Positions 1 to 8,980 of a stretch of 64,000 nt of DNA are shown here, one piece after another. How positions within the stretch are numbered: position 1 is the stretch's first letter; every line of letters begins with the position of its first letter. The notes beneath the pieces are model-generated. The model did no database searches and was not told the origin of the DNA. It saw nothing but the letters and a program-made list of their open reading frames with translations. Made by a program: the position numbers and the translations under genes. The stretch is from Pseudomaricurvus sp033283175 (GTDB lineage Bacteria; Pseudomonadota; Gammaproteobacteria; Pseudomonadales; Cellvibrionaceae), in assembly GCA_033283175.1 (NCBI GenBank), contig JAWMQM010000002.1:310001-374000 (forward strand), read 5' to 3'.

Positions 1-209
1 TCTACCTGTCGCTGCTCAAATCCGAGGCACGTCACTTCCGGGATTACCTGACCTTGGCGGAGCGTTACAGTGACGAGGATATCAGTGCCCGGGTTGATCA
101 TTTCCTGGCTCTGGAGCGGGAGACTATCGAGTCACCGGACCCGCTGTTCCGCTTCCATTCCGGCCTGCCGGTCAGCGGCGAATCTGCACCCGCTGGTGCT
201 GCGGACTGA
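1..209 (+). CDS. miaE: tRNA-(ms2io6A)-hydroxylase MiaE, C-terminal fragment
   Basis: Only the last 68 codons are present; the reading frame begins at base 3 and the gene runs in from the left edge. The fragment starts YLSLLKSEARHFRDYLTLA, the helix of the MiaE di-iron fold that carries the ExxH iron ligands (the E and H of SEARH). MiaE hydroxylates the isopentenyl group of ms2i6A at position 37 of tRNAs reading U-starting codons. The tail after the helix is Pro/Ala-rich and ends in a plain TGA. The call rests on one conserved segment, so it is good but not certain. Confidence 0.75.
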   Translation, partial: YLSLLKSEARHFRDYLTLAERYSDEDISARVDHFLALERETIESPDPLFRFHSGLPVSGESAPAGAAD

Positions 210-287
210 TAGTCCGGCCAGCCATAAACCCATTCATTACGCCTCGCCGCCGGCGGTGGGGCAAACACACTTCAGGAGAGAGGGAAT

Positions 288-1157
288 ATGTCCTTACGCC
301 CGCGCCGTTCCGTGCTGTACATGCCTGGTGCCAATAGTCGCGCCATGGAGAAAGCCAAAACCCTGCCCGCCGATGCGCTGGTGCTGGACCTGGAGGACGC
401 TGTCAGTCCCGACCAGAAAGAGAGTGCCCGGGAGCAGGTAGTGGCAGCGCTGCAGGCCGGTGGTTTTGGCAAGCGTGAGCTGGTGGTGCGTATCAATGGC
501 CTGGATACCCCCTGGGCTATGGATGATGCTCATGCAGTGGCTGGGTTGCCCCTGGATGCGGTCTGTATTCCCAAGGTTGAGAGTGCCGGCCAGGTCCAGC
601 AGGTGGTGGACTGGCTGGAGGAGTTTGGCGCGGCGGACCATGTGGGGGTCTGGGCCATGATCGAAACCCCGAAAGGGGTGAGCAACGTGGAGGCTATTGC
701 CGCTGCCCACCCACGCCTGCAGTTGCTGTTGATGGGAACCTCCGATCTGGCCAAGGAGCTGCGTGTTCCCCATACCCCGGACCGCATTGGCTTTATCTAC
801 AGTCTCAGCCGTTGTGTGCTGGCGGCGCGCCAGAACGGCCTGGATGCTATCGATGGTGTGCACCTGTCGCTGGATGACGAGGAGGGACTGCGGCAGATCT
901 GTGTGCAAGGACGCAGCCTGGGCTTTGATGGCAAATCGCTGATTCACCCTCGCCAGATTGAGGTCGCTAACCAGACCTTTGGTCCCGATGCTGAAGAGGT
1001 TGGGCGGGCACGGCGCATGATTCAGGCGTTCGAAGAGGCTGAGGCCGCTGGTAAGGGTGTTGCTGTGGCCGATGGCAAGCTGGTGGAAGTGCTGCACGTG
1101 GAAGAGGCGCGCCGCACCCTGGCCATTGCGGCTGCCATCAGCGCACTGGAGGGCTGA
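288..1157 (+). CDS. HpcH/HpaI aldolase / citrate lyase beta subunit-like (CitE-like) protein
   Basis: A 289-residue protein of the CitE-like branch of the HpcH/HpaI TIM-barrel family, which cleaves or forms CoA-thioester C-C bonds with Mg2+. It opens with RPRRSVLYMPGANSRAMEKA, the family start, followed by DALVLDLEDAVSPDQK (metal and substrate binding) and MGTSDLAKEL. GFDGKSLIHPRQ near residue 215 is the typical CoA-binding end of these enzymes. Length matches stand-alone CitE-like proteins (about 270-300). The ATG has a strong AGGAGAGAGG site 8 nt upstream. No citC/D/F or other lyase genes are nearby, so the substrate (malyl-, citramalyl- or another acyl-CoA) is open. Confidence 0.85.
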   Translation: MSLRPRRSVLYMPGANSRAMEKAKTLPADALVLDLEDAVSPDQKESAREQVVAALQAGGFGKRELVVRINGLDTPWAMDDAHAVAGLPLDAVCIPKVESAGQVQQVVDWLEEFGAADHVGVWAMIETPKGVSNVEAIAAAHPRLQLLLMGTSDLAKELRVPHTPDRIGFIYSLSRCVLAARQNGLDAIDGVHLSLDDEEGLRQICVQGRSLGFDGKSLIHPRQIEVANQTFGPDAEEVGRARRMIQAFEEAEAAGKGVAVADGKLVEVLHVEEARRTLAIAAAISALEG

Positions 1158-1165
1158 GGTTGCGC

Positions 1166-1960
1166 TCAGTCGTGTTCCGGCAGGCCCAACTGGCCATCGG
1201 GGTAGTGCTGTAGCTGGCGTTCAAGTTCTGCTTCCAGCGCTGCCTTCAGGTGCAGGTGACGCTTGTGGAGGTAGGGGTATAACCCCTGGTAGTTCCATTT
1301 GAACAGGCTGTAAAAGTCCCGCCGTATACCGGGATGGCGGTAGCGGGCCAGATCCTCCTCCTGGTGGCTGCGGGAGCGCCGGTGGCCAGTGATAAAAAAG
1401 TCGGCGCGATCGGCCGCCAGCATGCGGAAGGCGCTCTCGGTGGACTTCGCAGGTATCAGTTCAACCTGCTCCAGCGCGCGTAGCTGATTTTCGATGGACA
1501 GTGATCCTGTGGTGTAGAGCACCCGGCTGCCGGCTGGCAGGTCGCTGATGGTGTGGATGCTACTGATCGGGCGGGTGGAAAAGAAGGTTAGCGAAAAATA
1601 GGTGATCGGGTGTGCCAGCCGCACGTAGTACGGGTTGTGGCTCAATTGATCGGAGTCGGTGCGGCCGCAAGTGCCGTCGTAGGTGCCTTTTTCCAGTTCT
1701 GCGGCTTCCCGCAGCGGTGGCACCGGAAGTAGCCGAAAATTTACCTGTAACTTGTCAAAAACCGGTTGATAGAGGCTGCTCATCACCGTTTCGGACTCGC
1801 TGCCGGCGGGTATCGGGCAGCTGAAAACCAGCTTCGCAGTTGGCGTGCCTGTAGCCGGTTGTGACGCTTCAGCGCAGGCGGCGCCTGCCGCCAGGATCGC
1901 CAGTGCAGCTGCGGCCCGCAACAGTGTGGCGGCCTGGAAAAGTGGGGGTCGGATTTTCAA
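1166..1960 (-). CDS. Periplasmic solute-binding-like protein (SBP_bac_3 type)
   Basis: A 264-residue protein with an N-terminal signal sequence (charged start, then an Ala/Leu-rich core ending AAGAACAEA). The rest resembles amino-acid-type periplasmic binding proteins: PVFDKLQVNFRLLPVPPLREAAELEKGTYDGTCGR at the start, a hinge near DLPAGSRVLYTTGSLS, and a C-terminal AADRADFFITG segment. No permease or ATPase genes are adjacent, as is common for the stand-alone members of this family in marine Gammaproteobacteria. The stop lies 8 bp from the convergent CitE-like gene. Ligand unknown. Confidence 0.6.
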   Translation of the reverse strand: MKIRPPLFQAATLLRAAAALAILAAGAACAEASQPATGTPTAKLVFSCPIPAGSESETVMSSLYQPVFDKLQVNFRLLPVPPLREAAELEKGTYDGTCGRTDSDQLSHNPYYVRLAHPITYFSLTFFSTRPISSIHTISDLPAGSRVLYTTGSLSIENQLRALEQVELIPAKSTESAFRMLAADRADFFITGHRRSRSHQEEDLARYRHPGIRRDFYSLFKWNYQGLYPYLHKRHLHLKAALEAELERQLQHYPDGQLGLPEHD

Positions 1961-1970
1961 GTGCGATTTC

Positions 1971-2675
1971 TCAGTGCTGTTTTTCTATCGTTATTACGCA
2001 CACATCCTGCAGACTCTGTTGCCAGCGAATGTTGAGGTCGTAGAGCATCATACCGTAGATTTTGGCTTCGTCCTGACTGTGATAGGCGGGCTGTGGTTGC
2101 TGCGCAATTACCTGCTCAATCAGCAGTCGCAGTGCCGGGTGTGTCGCTTCGAGGTCGGTCAGTGTGGCCGCTGCAGCGTCACTGAAGCGAACCGGCCGGT
2201 CAGAGCTGGGTTTGTCCGGCGCGTAGGCGCCATTGGCGTCCGCAACGGCGTCGGCGTAGGGCAGGTAGGGCTTGATATCCAGTACCGGGGTGCCGTGGAG
2301 CAGGTCGCCACCGCTGAAATGTACCCGCCACTGCCCGTTGTGGGTGCCGATGCCTTCCAGTTTTACCACGGACTGGCCAATGGGATTGGGGCGAAAGGGG
2401 CTGCGGGAGGCAAACACGCCAACCTTCTGGTTGCCGCCAAGTCGTGGAGGGCGGGCCATGGGTTTCCACCGTTCGCGCATGGCCTCGTGGAATACAAACA
2501 GTATCCAGGCGTGACTGAACGCCTCAAGGCCTCTCAGAATCTCTTCGCGATTGCAGGGGCCGCAGAGCTCAATAAAGCCCTGGTCGGCGGTGACCAGTCC
2601 CGGTTGCCGCGGAATGGCAAACTTCTCCCGGTAGGGGCTGTGAACCACACCTATGGTGTCAAAGGTGAAGGACAC
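1971..2675 (-). CDS. trmO: tRNA (adenine(37)-N6)-methyltransferase TrmO (TsaA/YaeB)
   Basis: The protein matches the TsaA/TrmO beta-barrel family, which uses SAM to methylate t6A37 to m6t6A37 in tRNA-Thr. Visible are FDTIGVVHSPYREKFAIPRQ at the start, ELCGPCNREEILRGLE, and RPNPIGQSVVKLEGI. I choose the GTG at 2675 because it gives a 234-residue protein, close to E. coli TrmO (235), and begins 5 bp after the lpxH stop; longer starts run into lpxH. Cotranscription with lpxH is likely. Confidence 0.85.
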   Translation of the reverse strand: MSFTFDTIGVVHSPYREKFAIPRQPGLVTADQGFIELCGPCNREEILRGLEAFSHAWILFVFHEAMRERWKPMARPPRLGGNQKVGVFASRSPFRPNPIGQSVVKLEGIGTHNGQWRVHFSGGDLLHGTPVLDIKPYLPYADAVADANGAYAPDKPSSDRPVRFSDAAAATLTDLEATHPALRLLIEQVIAQQPQPAYHSQDEAKIYGMMLYDLNIRWQQSLQDVCVITIEKQH

Positions 2676-2680
2676 TGGTG

Positions 2681-3421
2681 TCAGGCCTGCAGTTCGGCCA
2701 GGGGTTTGTTCAGCAGCTGCAGGCCGCCGTCGTTGTCTGCCTGCAGCCACCAGCCGTGGGTGTCCCAGTCTCCCAGCACGATACGCTCGGCGTTGGCACC
2801 ATTGGCTTCCAGGCTATGGCGCGCGGGGCGGTGGGTGTGGCCGTGAATCATGCGCTGGCAGTGATGCTGCTCCAACAGGGCTACGACCTCCGCCGGGGTG
2901 ACGTCCATAATGTCTTCGGCTTTCATGCTGCTCATGCTTTTGCTCTGCTGCCGCAGCTGGCGGGCGATCATGCGCCGCTCCTCCAGGCTTTTGCCCAGCA
3001 GCTCTGCCTGCCAGGCGGGTGAGCGGGCCATCTGGCGGAAGGCCATATAGGGCTCATCACGGGTGCAGAGGCTGTCGCCATGCAGCAGCAGGGTGTCTGT
3101 GCCGTGCAGGCTGATGGCTTCGGTTTCACCCAGCAGGGTGGCGCCACAGCGCTGTGCCCAGGCTTCTCCCATCAGGAAATCGCGGTTACCGGACATCAGG
3201 TACAGTGGTCGGCCGCTGTTGCTGAAGGTCGTTAGGGTATCGGCGATGCGCTGGTTAAAGGGGGCATCGTCATCGTCGCCGACCCAGACCTCAAAGAAGT
3301 CACCAAGAATATAGAGGGCATCGGCCGCCTGCGCTTCGCGCTGCATAAAGCCTTCGAAGGCCCGGGTGATGTCTTCACGTTCCGGCTGCAGGTGCAAATC
3401 GGAGATAAACAGGGTGGTCAT
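2681..3421 (-). CDS. lpxH: UDP-2,3-diacylglucosamine diphosphatase LpxH
   Basis: A calcineurin-like metallophosphoesterase of 246 residues that hydrolyses UDP-2,3-diacylglucosamine to lipid X in lipid A synthesis at the inner membrane. The metal-binding motifs are complete: FISDLHL near residue 5, ILGDFFEVWVGDD near 40, MSGNRDF near 78, and IHGHTHRPARH near 195. Length equals E. coli LpxH (240). It lies downstream of ppiB in the same direction, the common ppiB-lpxH pair of Gammaproteobacteria. Confidence 0.95.
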   Translation of the reverse strand: MTTLFISDLHLQPEREDITRAFEGFMQREAQAADALYILGDFFEVWVGDDDDAPFNQRIADTLTTFSNSGRPLYLMSGNRDFLMGEAWAQRCGATLLGETEAISLHGTDTLLLHGDSLCTRDEPYMAFRQMARSPAWQAELLGKSLEERRMIARQLRQQSKSMSSMKAEDIMDVTPAEVVALLEQHHCQRMIHGHTHRPARHSLEANGANAERIVLGDWDTHGWWLQADNDGGLQLLNKPLAELQA

Positions 3422-3462
3422 GGGCGTGATTCGGGTGGCAGGGTGAGAATGGGAGGGGCTGA

Positions 3463-3482
3463 GACCCCGGCTGGCCGGGGTC
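3463..3482. terminator. Hairpin between ppiB and lpxH
   Basis: GACCCCGG and CCGGGGTC form a perfect 8-bp stem with a CTGG loop, just after the ppiB stop. There is no T-run, so it may be a Rho-dependent or attenuating structure rather than a full intrinsic terminator. Confidence 0.4.
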
Positions 3483-3494
3483 CCGGGGGCATGA

Positions 3495-3986
3495 TCAGGC
3501 TACAGTAACCTTTTCGATCACCACCGGCTCTACCGGTACATCCTGGTGGCCGGCAGCCATGCCGGTTTTAACGCCCTTGATCTTGTCCACCACCTCGGTG
3601 CCTGCAGTTACCTTGCCGAACACACAGTAGCCCCAGCCCTGGCTGGTTTTGCCGGAGTGGTTCAGGAAACTGTTGTCTTTCACGTTGATGAAAAACTGTG
3701 CGGTGGCGCTGTGAGGGTCCATGGTGCGGGCCATGGCGATGGTGTAGCAGTCGTTCTTGAGGCCGTTGTCGGCTTCGTTCTCGATGGTGTCGCGGGTCTT
3801 CTTCTGGCTCATGTCGGCGCTGAAGCCGCCGCCCTGAATCATGAAGCCGTCAATAACCCGGTGAAAAATGGTGCCTTCGTAAAAACCGTCTTCGGCGTAC
3901 TGCTTGAAGTTGGCGGCGGTCTTGGGGGCCTTGTCGAAATCCAGCTCCAGTACGATATCGCCAAAATTGGTGTGCAGAGTAATCAT
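3495..3986 (-). CDS. ppiB: Cytoplasmic peptidyl-prolyl cis-trans isomerase (cyclophilin B)
   Basis: A 163-residue cyclophilin without a signal peptide. Motifs: ITLHTNFGDIVLELD at the start, FYEGTIFHRVIDGFMIQGG (catalytic Arg region), MARTMDPHSATAQFFINV, and YCVFGKVTAG. I chose the ATG at 3986, preceded by AGGAG, because it matches the length of E. coli PpiB (164); the longer frame to 4094 has no such support. Next downstream is lpxH. Confidence 0.93.
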   Translation of the reverse strand: MITLHTNFGDIVLELDFDKAPKTAANFKQYAEDGFYEGTIFHRVIDGFMIQGGGFSADMSQKKTRDTIENEADNGLKNDCYTIAMARTMDPHSATAQFFINVKDNSFLNHSGKTSQGWGYCVFGKVTAGTEVVDKIKGVKTGMAAGHQDVPVEPVVIEKVTVA

Positions 3987-4173
3987 CGGTGGCTCCTGTC
4001 TGGCGCCCTGCGGCGGTGTGCTGCAGGGCAAAAAATCTTTAGCGGGTGGGTGCTTAGAGCACCGCGAGGTGGCTATAATACACGATTTCCCCACGTGGTG
4101 GGGCAGGTCTCAATCGCCTGATTTTTGAACAATTTGCCCGGTTGCCGGCGCAGTAAGGAATTACCAGAACCCC

Positions 4174-5853
4174 ATGAGCGACGCGAACAGCAAGCCATTG
4201 AATTTTCTCGAACAGATCATCAAGCAGGATATCGATTCGGGCACCACAGCCAAGTTGATCACCCGGTTTCCGCCCGAGCCCAATGGCTACCTGCATATCG
4301 GCCACGCCAAATCCATCTGTCTCAATTTCGGCCTGGCAGAAAAGTTCGGTGGTGAGTGCAACCTGCGTTTCGACGATACCAACCCTGCCAAGGAAGAGCT
4401 CGAGTATGTCGAGTCCATCAAGCGCGATGTGGCCTGGCTCGGTTTCCGCTGGCCGGGAGAGGTGCGCTATGCCTCTGACTATTTCGACCAGTTTTACGAC
4501 TGGGCCCTGCACCTGATCCGCGAGGGTAAGGCCTATGTCTGTCACCTCACTGCCGAGCAGGCTAAAGAGTACCGTGGCTGGGCGACCCAGCCGGGCAAGC
4601 CCAGCCCCTGGCGCGATCGTCCGGTGGAGGAGAACCTGGCGGACTTCGAAAAAATGCGTGCCGGTGAGTTCGACGAGGGCGCCTGTGTGCTGCGCGCGAA
4701 AATCGATATGGCCAGCCCCAACATGAACATGCGTGATCCGATTCTCTATCGCATCCGCAAGGTGTCGCATCACCAGACCGGTGACAAGTGGTGTATCTAT
4801 CCGTCCTACGACTTCTCCCACGGCCAGGAAGATGCGATTGAGGGGGTGACACACTCCATCTGTACCCTGGAGTTTGCCGATCACCGTCCGTTGTACGAGT
4901 GGTTCCTTAACAACCTGCCGGTACCCATGGTGCCGCGGCAGTATGAATTCGCGCGCCTGGAGTTGAACTACACGGTGACCTCCAAGCGCAAGCTGAAGCA
5001 GCTGGTGGACGAGAAGCGTGTCGATGGATGGGATGACCCGCGCATGCCGACCATCTCAGGTATGCGTCGCCGCGGCTACACCCCGGCCTCCCTGCGCAAC
5101 TTCTGTGATTTGATTGGTGTCACCAAATCCGGCAGCACCATTGACGTGGGGCAGCTGGAGTACTGCGTCCGCGATGACCTCAACAACGTCGCGCCGCGGG
5201 CCATGTGCGTGATCAAACCGCTCAAGGTCACCATCCGTAATATGCCAGCGGGTGAAACCCAGACCATGAAACAGCCGGTTCACCCCAACCGCGAAGAGAT
5301 GGGCGAGCGTGAGTTGCCGTTCACCCGCGAAATCCTCATCGAGCAGGATGACTTCACCGAAGACACCAGCCTGTCGCGCAAAAAGTTCAAGCGCCTGGTG
5401 CTGGGTGACTACGTGCGCCTGCGCGGTGCCTATGTGATCAAGGCGGAAGAGTCGATCAAGAATGAAGCGGGTGAAATTGTCGAGGTGATAGCCACCCTGG
5501 TGGAGGGCACTGTGGGCGAGAACCCACCGGAAGACATCAAGCCGCGCGGCGTGATCCATTGGGTATCTGCCACAGAGAACGTGGATTGCGAAGTGCGTCT
5601 CTACGACCGTCTCTTTAACGATCCAGCCCCGGACGCCGGTGACAAGAACTTCCTCGACGCCCTGAATCCGGAGTCGCTCACGGTGGTGAAAGGGTGCAAG
5701 GGCGAGATCGGCCTGCAGTTTGCCCAACCCGAGCGCGCCTACCAGTTCGAGCGCGAAGGCTATTTTTGTATTGATGCCCAGTACAGCAGCGGTTCCACCC
5801 TGGTGTTCAACCGTACCATCGGCCTGAAAGATAACTGGTCCGCCAAGGTTTAA
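4174..5853 (+). CDS. glnS: Glutaminyl-tRNA synthetase
   Basis: A 559-residue class I synthetase charging tRNA-Gln in the cytoplasm. The HIGH motif is in PEPNGYLHIGHAKSICLNFG near residue 33, and the KMSKS equivalent is TVTSKRKLKQL near residue 268. The C-terminal half (from about residue 340) is the two-barrel anticodon-binding domain typical of bacterial GlnRS. Length matches E. coli (554). It is followed by cysS, a pairing seen in Pseudomonas and relatives. Confidence 0.97.
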   Translation: MSDANSKPLNFLEQIIKQDIDSGTTAKLITRFPPEPNGYLHIGHAKSICLNFGLAEKFGGECNLRFDDTNPAKEELEYVESIKRDVAWLGFRWPGEVRYASDYFDQFYDWALHLIREGKAYVCHLTAEQAKEYRGWATQPGKPSPWRDRPVEENLADFEKMRAGEFDEGACVLRAKIDMASPNMNMRDPILYRIRKVSHHQTGDKWCIYPSYDFSHGQEDAIEGVTHSICTLEFADHRPLYEWFLNNLPVPMVPRQYEFARLELNYTVTSKRKLKQLVDEKRVDGWDDPRMPTISGMRRRGYTPASLRNFCDLIGVTKSGSTIDVGQLEYCVRDDLNNVAPRAMCVIKPLKVTIRNMPAGETQTMKQPVHPNREEMGERELPFTREILIEQDDFTEDTSLSRKKFKRLVLGDYVRLRGAYVIKAEESIKNEAGEIVEVIATLVEGTVGENPPEDIKPRGVIHWVSATENVDCEVRLYDRLFNDPAPDAGDKNFLDALNPESLTVVKGCKGEIGLQFAQPERAYQFEREGYFCIDAQYSSGSTLVFNRTIGLKDNWSAKV

Positions 5854-5863
5854 GACCAGCACG

Positions 5864-5889
5864 ACGCCTCCGGCAATGGCGGGAGGCGT
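5864..5889 (+). terminator. Hairpin after glnS
   Basis: ACGCCTCC pairs with GGAGGCGT around a 10-nt loop, 11 bp after the glnS stop, followed by GATTTACATT. The weak T content makes this a possible terminator only. Confidence 0.45.
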
Positions 5890-5964
5890 GATTTACATTG
5901 ACGCAGTAACAGACAGGACAGCGCCGGCGAGACTGCCACCACATTAGCGCGCTGCTAAAACCCT

Positions 5965-7341
5965 ATGACGCTTTACGTATACAACACGCAAACCCGTAAG
6001 AAAGAGATCTTTGAACCGCTGGTACCCGGGCAGGTAAAAATGTATGTCTGCGGGCCAACCGTCTACAACCTGGTGCACATCGGCAACGCCCGTCCGGTGG
6101 TGGTGTTTGATACCCTGTTCCGCGTGTTGCAGAGTGAATTCGATCAGGTCACCTACGCCCGCAACATTACCGACATCGATGACAAGATCATGAAGGCCGC
6201 GGCCGAGAACGGTGAGCCTATCTCGGCGCTGGCGCAGCGTTACGCGGCCGAATTCGAAGCGGATATGGCGCAGCTCAACAACCTGCCACCGACCGTTGTA
6301 CCCTACGCCACTGAGCATGTACCACAGATGATCGACATGGTGCAGCGGCTGGTCGACAAGGGCCACGCCTACGAGGCAGAAGGCCATGTGCTGTTCGCGG
6401 TTCAGTCCATGGAAAACTACGGCAAGCTCTCCAATCGTTCCCTGGAAGATATGCTGGACGGTGCCCGTGTGGAAGTGGCGCCCTACAAAAAATACGCTGG
6501 TGATTTCGTGCTGTGGAAGCCCTCCAACGCGGGTGAGCCCGGTTGGGACAGCCCCTGGGGTTACGGTCGTCCGGGCTGGCACCTGGAGTGCAGCGCCATG
6601 ATCGAAACCCACCTGGGTGAGACCATCGACATTCACGGTGGCGGTCGGGACCTGATTTTCCCGCACCACGAGAATGAGGTGGCCCAGTCCTGCTGTGCCC
6701 ACGACGGCAAGCAGTATGTGCGTTACTGGATGCACAACGGCTACATCAATATCGATGGCGAGAAGATGTCCAAGTCGCTGGGCAATTTCCGCACGGTGCG
6801 TGAGTTGTTGAGTCAGTACCGTGGCGAAGTCATACGTTGCGCGTTGCTGTCTGCCCAGTACCGCTCCGAGATGGACTTTTCCGTTGACCTGCTGGAAGAG
6901 ACCAAGGCCCGCCTCGACAGTTTCTACAGTGCGCTGCGCGACGCGGCTGAAGAGCCAACGATCGACGTGGATATCAAAGGCACCGCTTTTTATGCGGCGT
7001 TGCTGGACGACCTGAATACGCCCATCGCCCTGGCCGAGTTGCGCCAGATCGCCCGTGAACTGAACAAGGCGGATGACGCGGACAAACCGCAGCTGAAGTC
7101 GCTGCTGCTGAAGGCCGGTGAGTTGCTGGGGCTGCTGCAGCAGGATCCGGAGCTGTGGTTTACCGGTGGTGCCGGCGACCAGATTTCTGCCGACGAGGTT
7201 GAGACCCTGATTGCCGAACGAGTGCAGGCGAAAAAGGATAAAAACTTTGCCCGTGCCGATGAGATTCGCGCAGAGCTGAAGGCCCAGGGCGTGGAGCTGG
7301 AGGATTCCCGGGACGGCACTACCAAGTGGCGCCGGGATTAA
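5965..7341 (+). CDS. cysS: Cysteinyl-tRNA synthetase
   Basis: A 458-residue class I synthetase. It shows CGPTVYNLVHIGNARP (zinc Cys and HIGH-like motif, residues about 28-43), WHLECSAM and FPHHENEVAQS (further zinc ligands), and EKMSKSLGNF (KMSKS loop near residue 267). Length equals E. coli CysS (461). The C-terminal helical anticodon-binding region ends in an acidic, lysine-rich segment. Confidence 0.97.
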   Translation: MTLYVYNTQTRKKEIFEPLVPGQVKMYVCGPTVYNLVHIGNARPVVVFDTLFRVLQSEFDQVTYARNITDIDDKIMKAAAENGEPISALAQRYAAEFEADMAQLNNLPPTVVPYATEHVPQMIDMVQRLVDKGHAYEAEGHVLFAVQSMENYGKLSNRSLEDMLDGARVEVAPYKKYAGDFVLWKPSNAGEPGWDSPWGYGRPGWHLECSAMIETHLGETIDIHGGGRDLIFPHHENEVAQSCCAHDGKQYVRYWMHNGYINIDGEKMSKSLGNFRTVRELLSQYRGEVIRCALLSAQYRSEMDFSVDLLEETKARLDSFYSALRDAAEEPTIDVDIKGTAFYAALLDDLNTPIALAELRQIARELNKADDADKPQLKSLLLKAGELLGLLQQDPELWFTGGAGDQISADEVETLIAERVQAKKDKNFARADEIRAELKAQGVELEDSRDGTTKWRRD

Positions 7342-7401
7342 AACGACTTGCACGAGTCCCGATCCTGGGTATCAGACGACGAGATTGCAGAGGGCAGAAG
7401 A

Positions 7402-7779
7402 GTGAGCATTGAAGATCGTAAGCAGGGAGAGACCGTTCGTCGCGCCGTCATGGGTGACGAGTTTGTGGATCGAGCCCTTGGCAACGCCACCGAATTTGAC
7501 CAGCCATTGCAGGACCTGGTGATGGAAAATGCCTGGGGCGGTCCCTGGACCCGGGACGATCTGCCTCGTGCAACCCGCAGTCTGGTGACCATCGCCATGC
7601 TGATTGCGCTGAAGGCGCCCAACGAGCTCAAGGGACATGTACGCGGTGCCCTGCGCAATGGCGCCAGCAAGGAAGAGATTCGTGCGGTCATCCTGCAGGC
7701 AACGGCCTACTGCGGTTTTCCCGCGGCACTGGAAGCCATGCGTGCAGCCCGGGAAGTTATCGATAACTGGGAGGATTGA
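7402..7779 (+). CDS. Carboxymuconolactone decarboxylase family protein
   Basis: A 125-residue all-helical protein of the CMD/AhpD family. It carries GGPWTRDDLPRATRSLVTIA, AIALKAPNEL-like helix LIALKAPNELKGHVRGAL, and the C-terminal ATAYCGFPAALEAMRAA. There is one Cys and no CxxC, so it is closer to gamma-carboxymuconolactone decarboxylases (PcaC) than to AhpD peroxidases. I favour the GTG at 7402 with AGGGCAGAAG upstream; a TTG at 7348 is also open but lacks a good site. No other protocatechuate-pathway gene is nearby, so the substrate is unknown. Confidence 0.8.
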   Translation: MSIEDRKQGETVRRAVMGDEFVDRALGNATEFDQPLQDLVMENAWGGPWTRDDLPRATRSLVTIAMLIALKAPNELKGHVRGALRNGASKEEIRAVILQATAYCGFPAALEAMRAAREVIDNWED

Positions 7780-7781
7780 GC

Positions 7782-8771
7782 GTGACCGTAACCCCTGAAT
7801 TCCGTTTCCGTCGCCTGCGCCGTACCTCAACCCTGCGCAGTCTGGTAAGACAGCACCATATCAGCACCGACGACCTTATCCTGCCGCTGTTTGTGGAGGA
7901 GGGTATCAGCGAGCCGGTAGCCATCCCCAGCATGCCCGGTGTCGTGCGCTATCCCGAGAGCCAGCTGGCGGAGGTAGTTCAGCGCGCCTGGAGCAAGGGC
8001 ATTAAAGCGGTGCTGCTGTTTGGGGTGTCTACCCATAAGGACAGCGTTGGCTCCGATACCTGGGACGCCGATGGGTTAATGGCCCGTTGTATCCGCAGTG
8101 CCAAACAGGCACAGCCGGAAATGGTGGTGATCAGTGACAACTGTTTCTGCGAATACACCGATCACGGCCATTGCGGTGTGCTCTGTGAAGGCTCCCATGA
8201 AGGGCTGGATGTGGACAATGATCCCACTCTGGCCAACCTGCAGAAGCAGGCGGTAGTAGCGGCAGAGGCGGGCGTGGATATGATTGCCCCCTCCACCATG
8301 ATTGACGGCATGGTAGCGGCTATACGGGAGGCACTGGATGGGGCGGGATTCAGCCACATTCCGGTGATGTCCTACTCCACCAAATTTGCCTCGGCGTTTT
8401 ACGGGCCGTTCCGTGACGCGGTGGACAGTACCTTCAAGGGTACCCGCGCCACTTATCAGATGGATCCGGCCAACAGTCGTGAAGCACTGGCGGAATCCAT
8501 GCTGGATGAAATTGAAGGCGCCGACATCCTGATGGTGAAGCCGGGTATCGCTTACCTGGATGTTATTGCCGCGATTCGCGCCCACTGCGAGCGGCCGTTG
8601 GCGGTCTATCACGTCAGTGGTGAGTACGCCATGATCAAGGCCGCCGCCAATGCCGGTGTGATTGATGAGCAGGCGATCGTCATGGAGACCATGATGGCGT
8701 TTAAGCGCGCCGGGTGTGACCTTATTATTACCTACTACGCCGAGCAGATCGCTGACTGGCTCAATAATTAG
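7782..8771 (+). CDS. hemB: Delta-aminolevulinic acid dehydratase (porphobilinogen synthase)
   Basis: A 329-residue HemB that condenses two 5-aminolevulinate molecules into porphobilinogen in haem and sirohaem synthesis. The zinc site DNCFCEYTDHGHCGV has three Cys, so this is the zinc-dependent type. The Schiff-base lysines lie in SYSTKFASAFYGPFRDA and ILMVKPGIAYLD. The GTG at 7782 is preferred because GGAGG lies 7 nt upstream; the TTG at 7776 is too close to that site. Confidence 0.96.
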   Translation: MTVTPEFRFRRLRRTSTLRSLVRQHHISTDDLILPLFVEEGISEPVAIPSMPGVVRYPESQLAEVVQRAWSKGIKAVLLFGVSTHKDSVGSDTWDADGLMARCIRSAKQAQPEMVVISDNCFCEYTDHGHCGVLCEGSHEGLDVDNDPTLANLQKQAVVAAEAGVDMIAPSTMIDGMVAAIREALDGAGFSHIPVMSYSTKFASAFYGPFRDAVDSTFKGTRATYQMDPANSREALAESMLDEIEGADILMVKPGIAYLDVIAAIRAHCERPLAVYHVSGEYAMIKAAANAGVIDEQAIVMETMMAFKRAGCDLIITYYAEQIADWLNN

Positions 8772-8807
8772 AATAAAATGGCGGTTTTTATCGCTCAGGA
8801 GTGATCC

Positions 8808-8975
8808 ATGAAGTTTCGTATCCCTATGGCCGTGCTGGCCACTCTTGTACTGGTTGCCGGCTGTTCCCCCAAGGTGGGCAGTGAGGCCTGGTGTAACAAG
8901 ATGAAAGAGACCCCCAATGGTGACTGGTCCAGCAATGACGCCAGCGCCTATGCCAAAAACTGCATCTTCCGCTGA
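8808..8975 (+). CDS. Small DUF3012 lipoprotein
   Basis: A 55-residue protein with a lipoprotein signal: MKFRIPMAVLATLVLVAGC, lipobox VAGC. The mature part SEAWCNKMKETPNGDWSSND followed by ASAYAKNCIF is the DUF3012 signature (EAWC, K-P-x-x-W, then A-K-x-C). An AGGAGTGATCC site precedes the ATG. The next gene is a divergent paralogue. Function unknown. Confidence 0.75.
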   Translation: MKFRIPMAVLATLVLVAGCSPKVGSEAWCNKMKETPNGDWSSNDASAYAKNCIFR

Positions 8976-8980
8976 GTCCT

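Noticed and set aside
1845..2846. 333-codon open frame antisense to trmO
   Set aside because: Covers trmO and lpxH ends on the other strand; composition typical of a shadow frame.
5944..7353. 469-codon open frame antisense to cysS
   Set aside because: Shadow of cysS; no start signals or domain.
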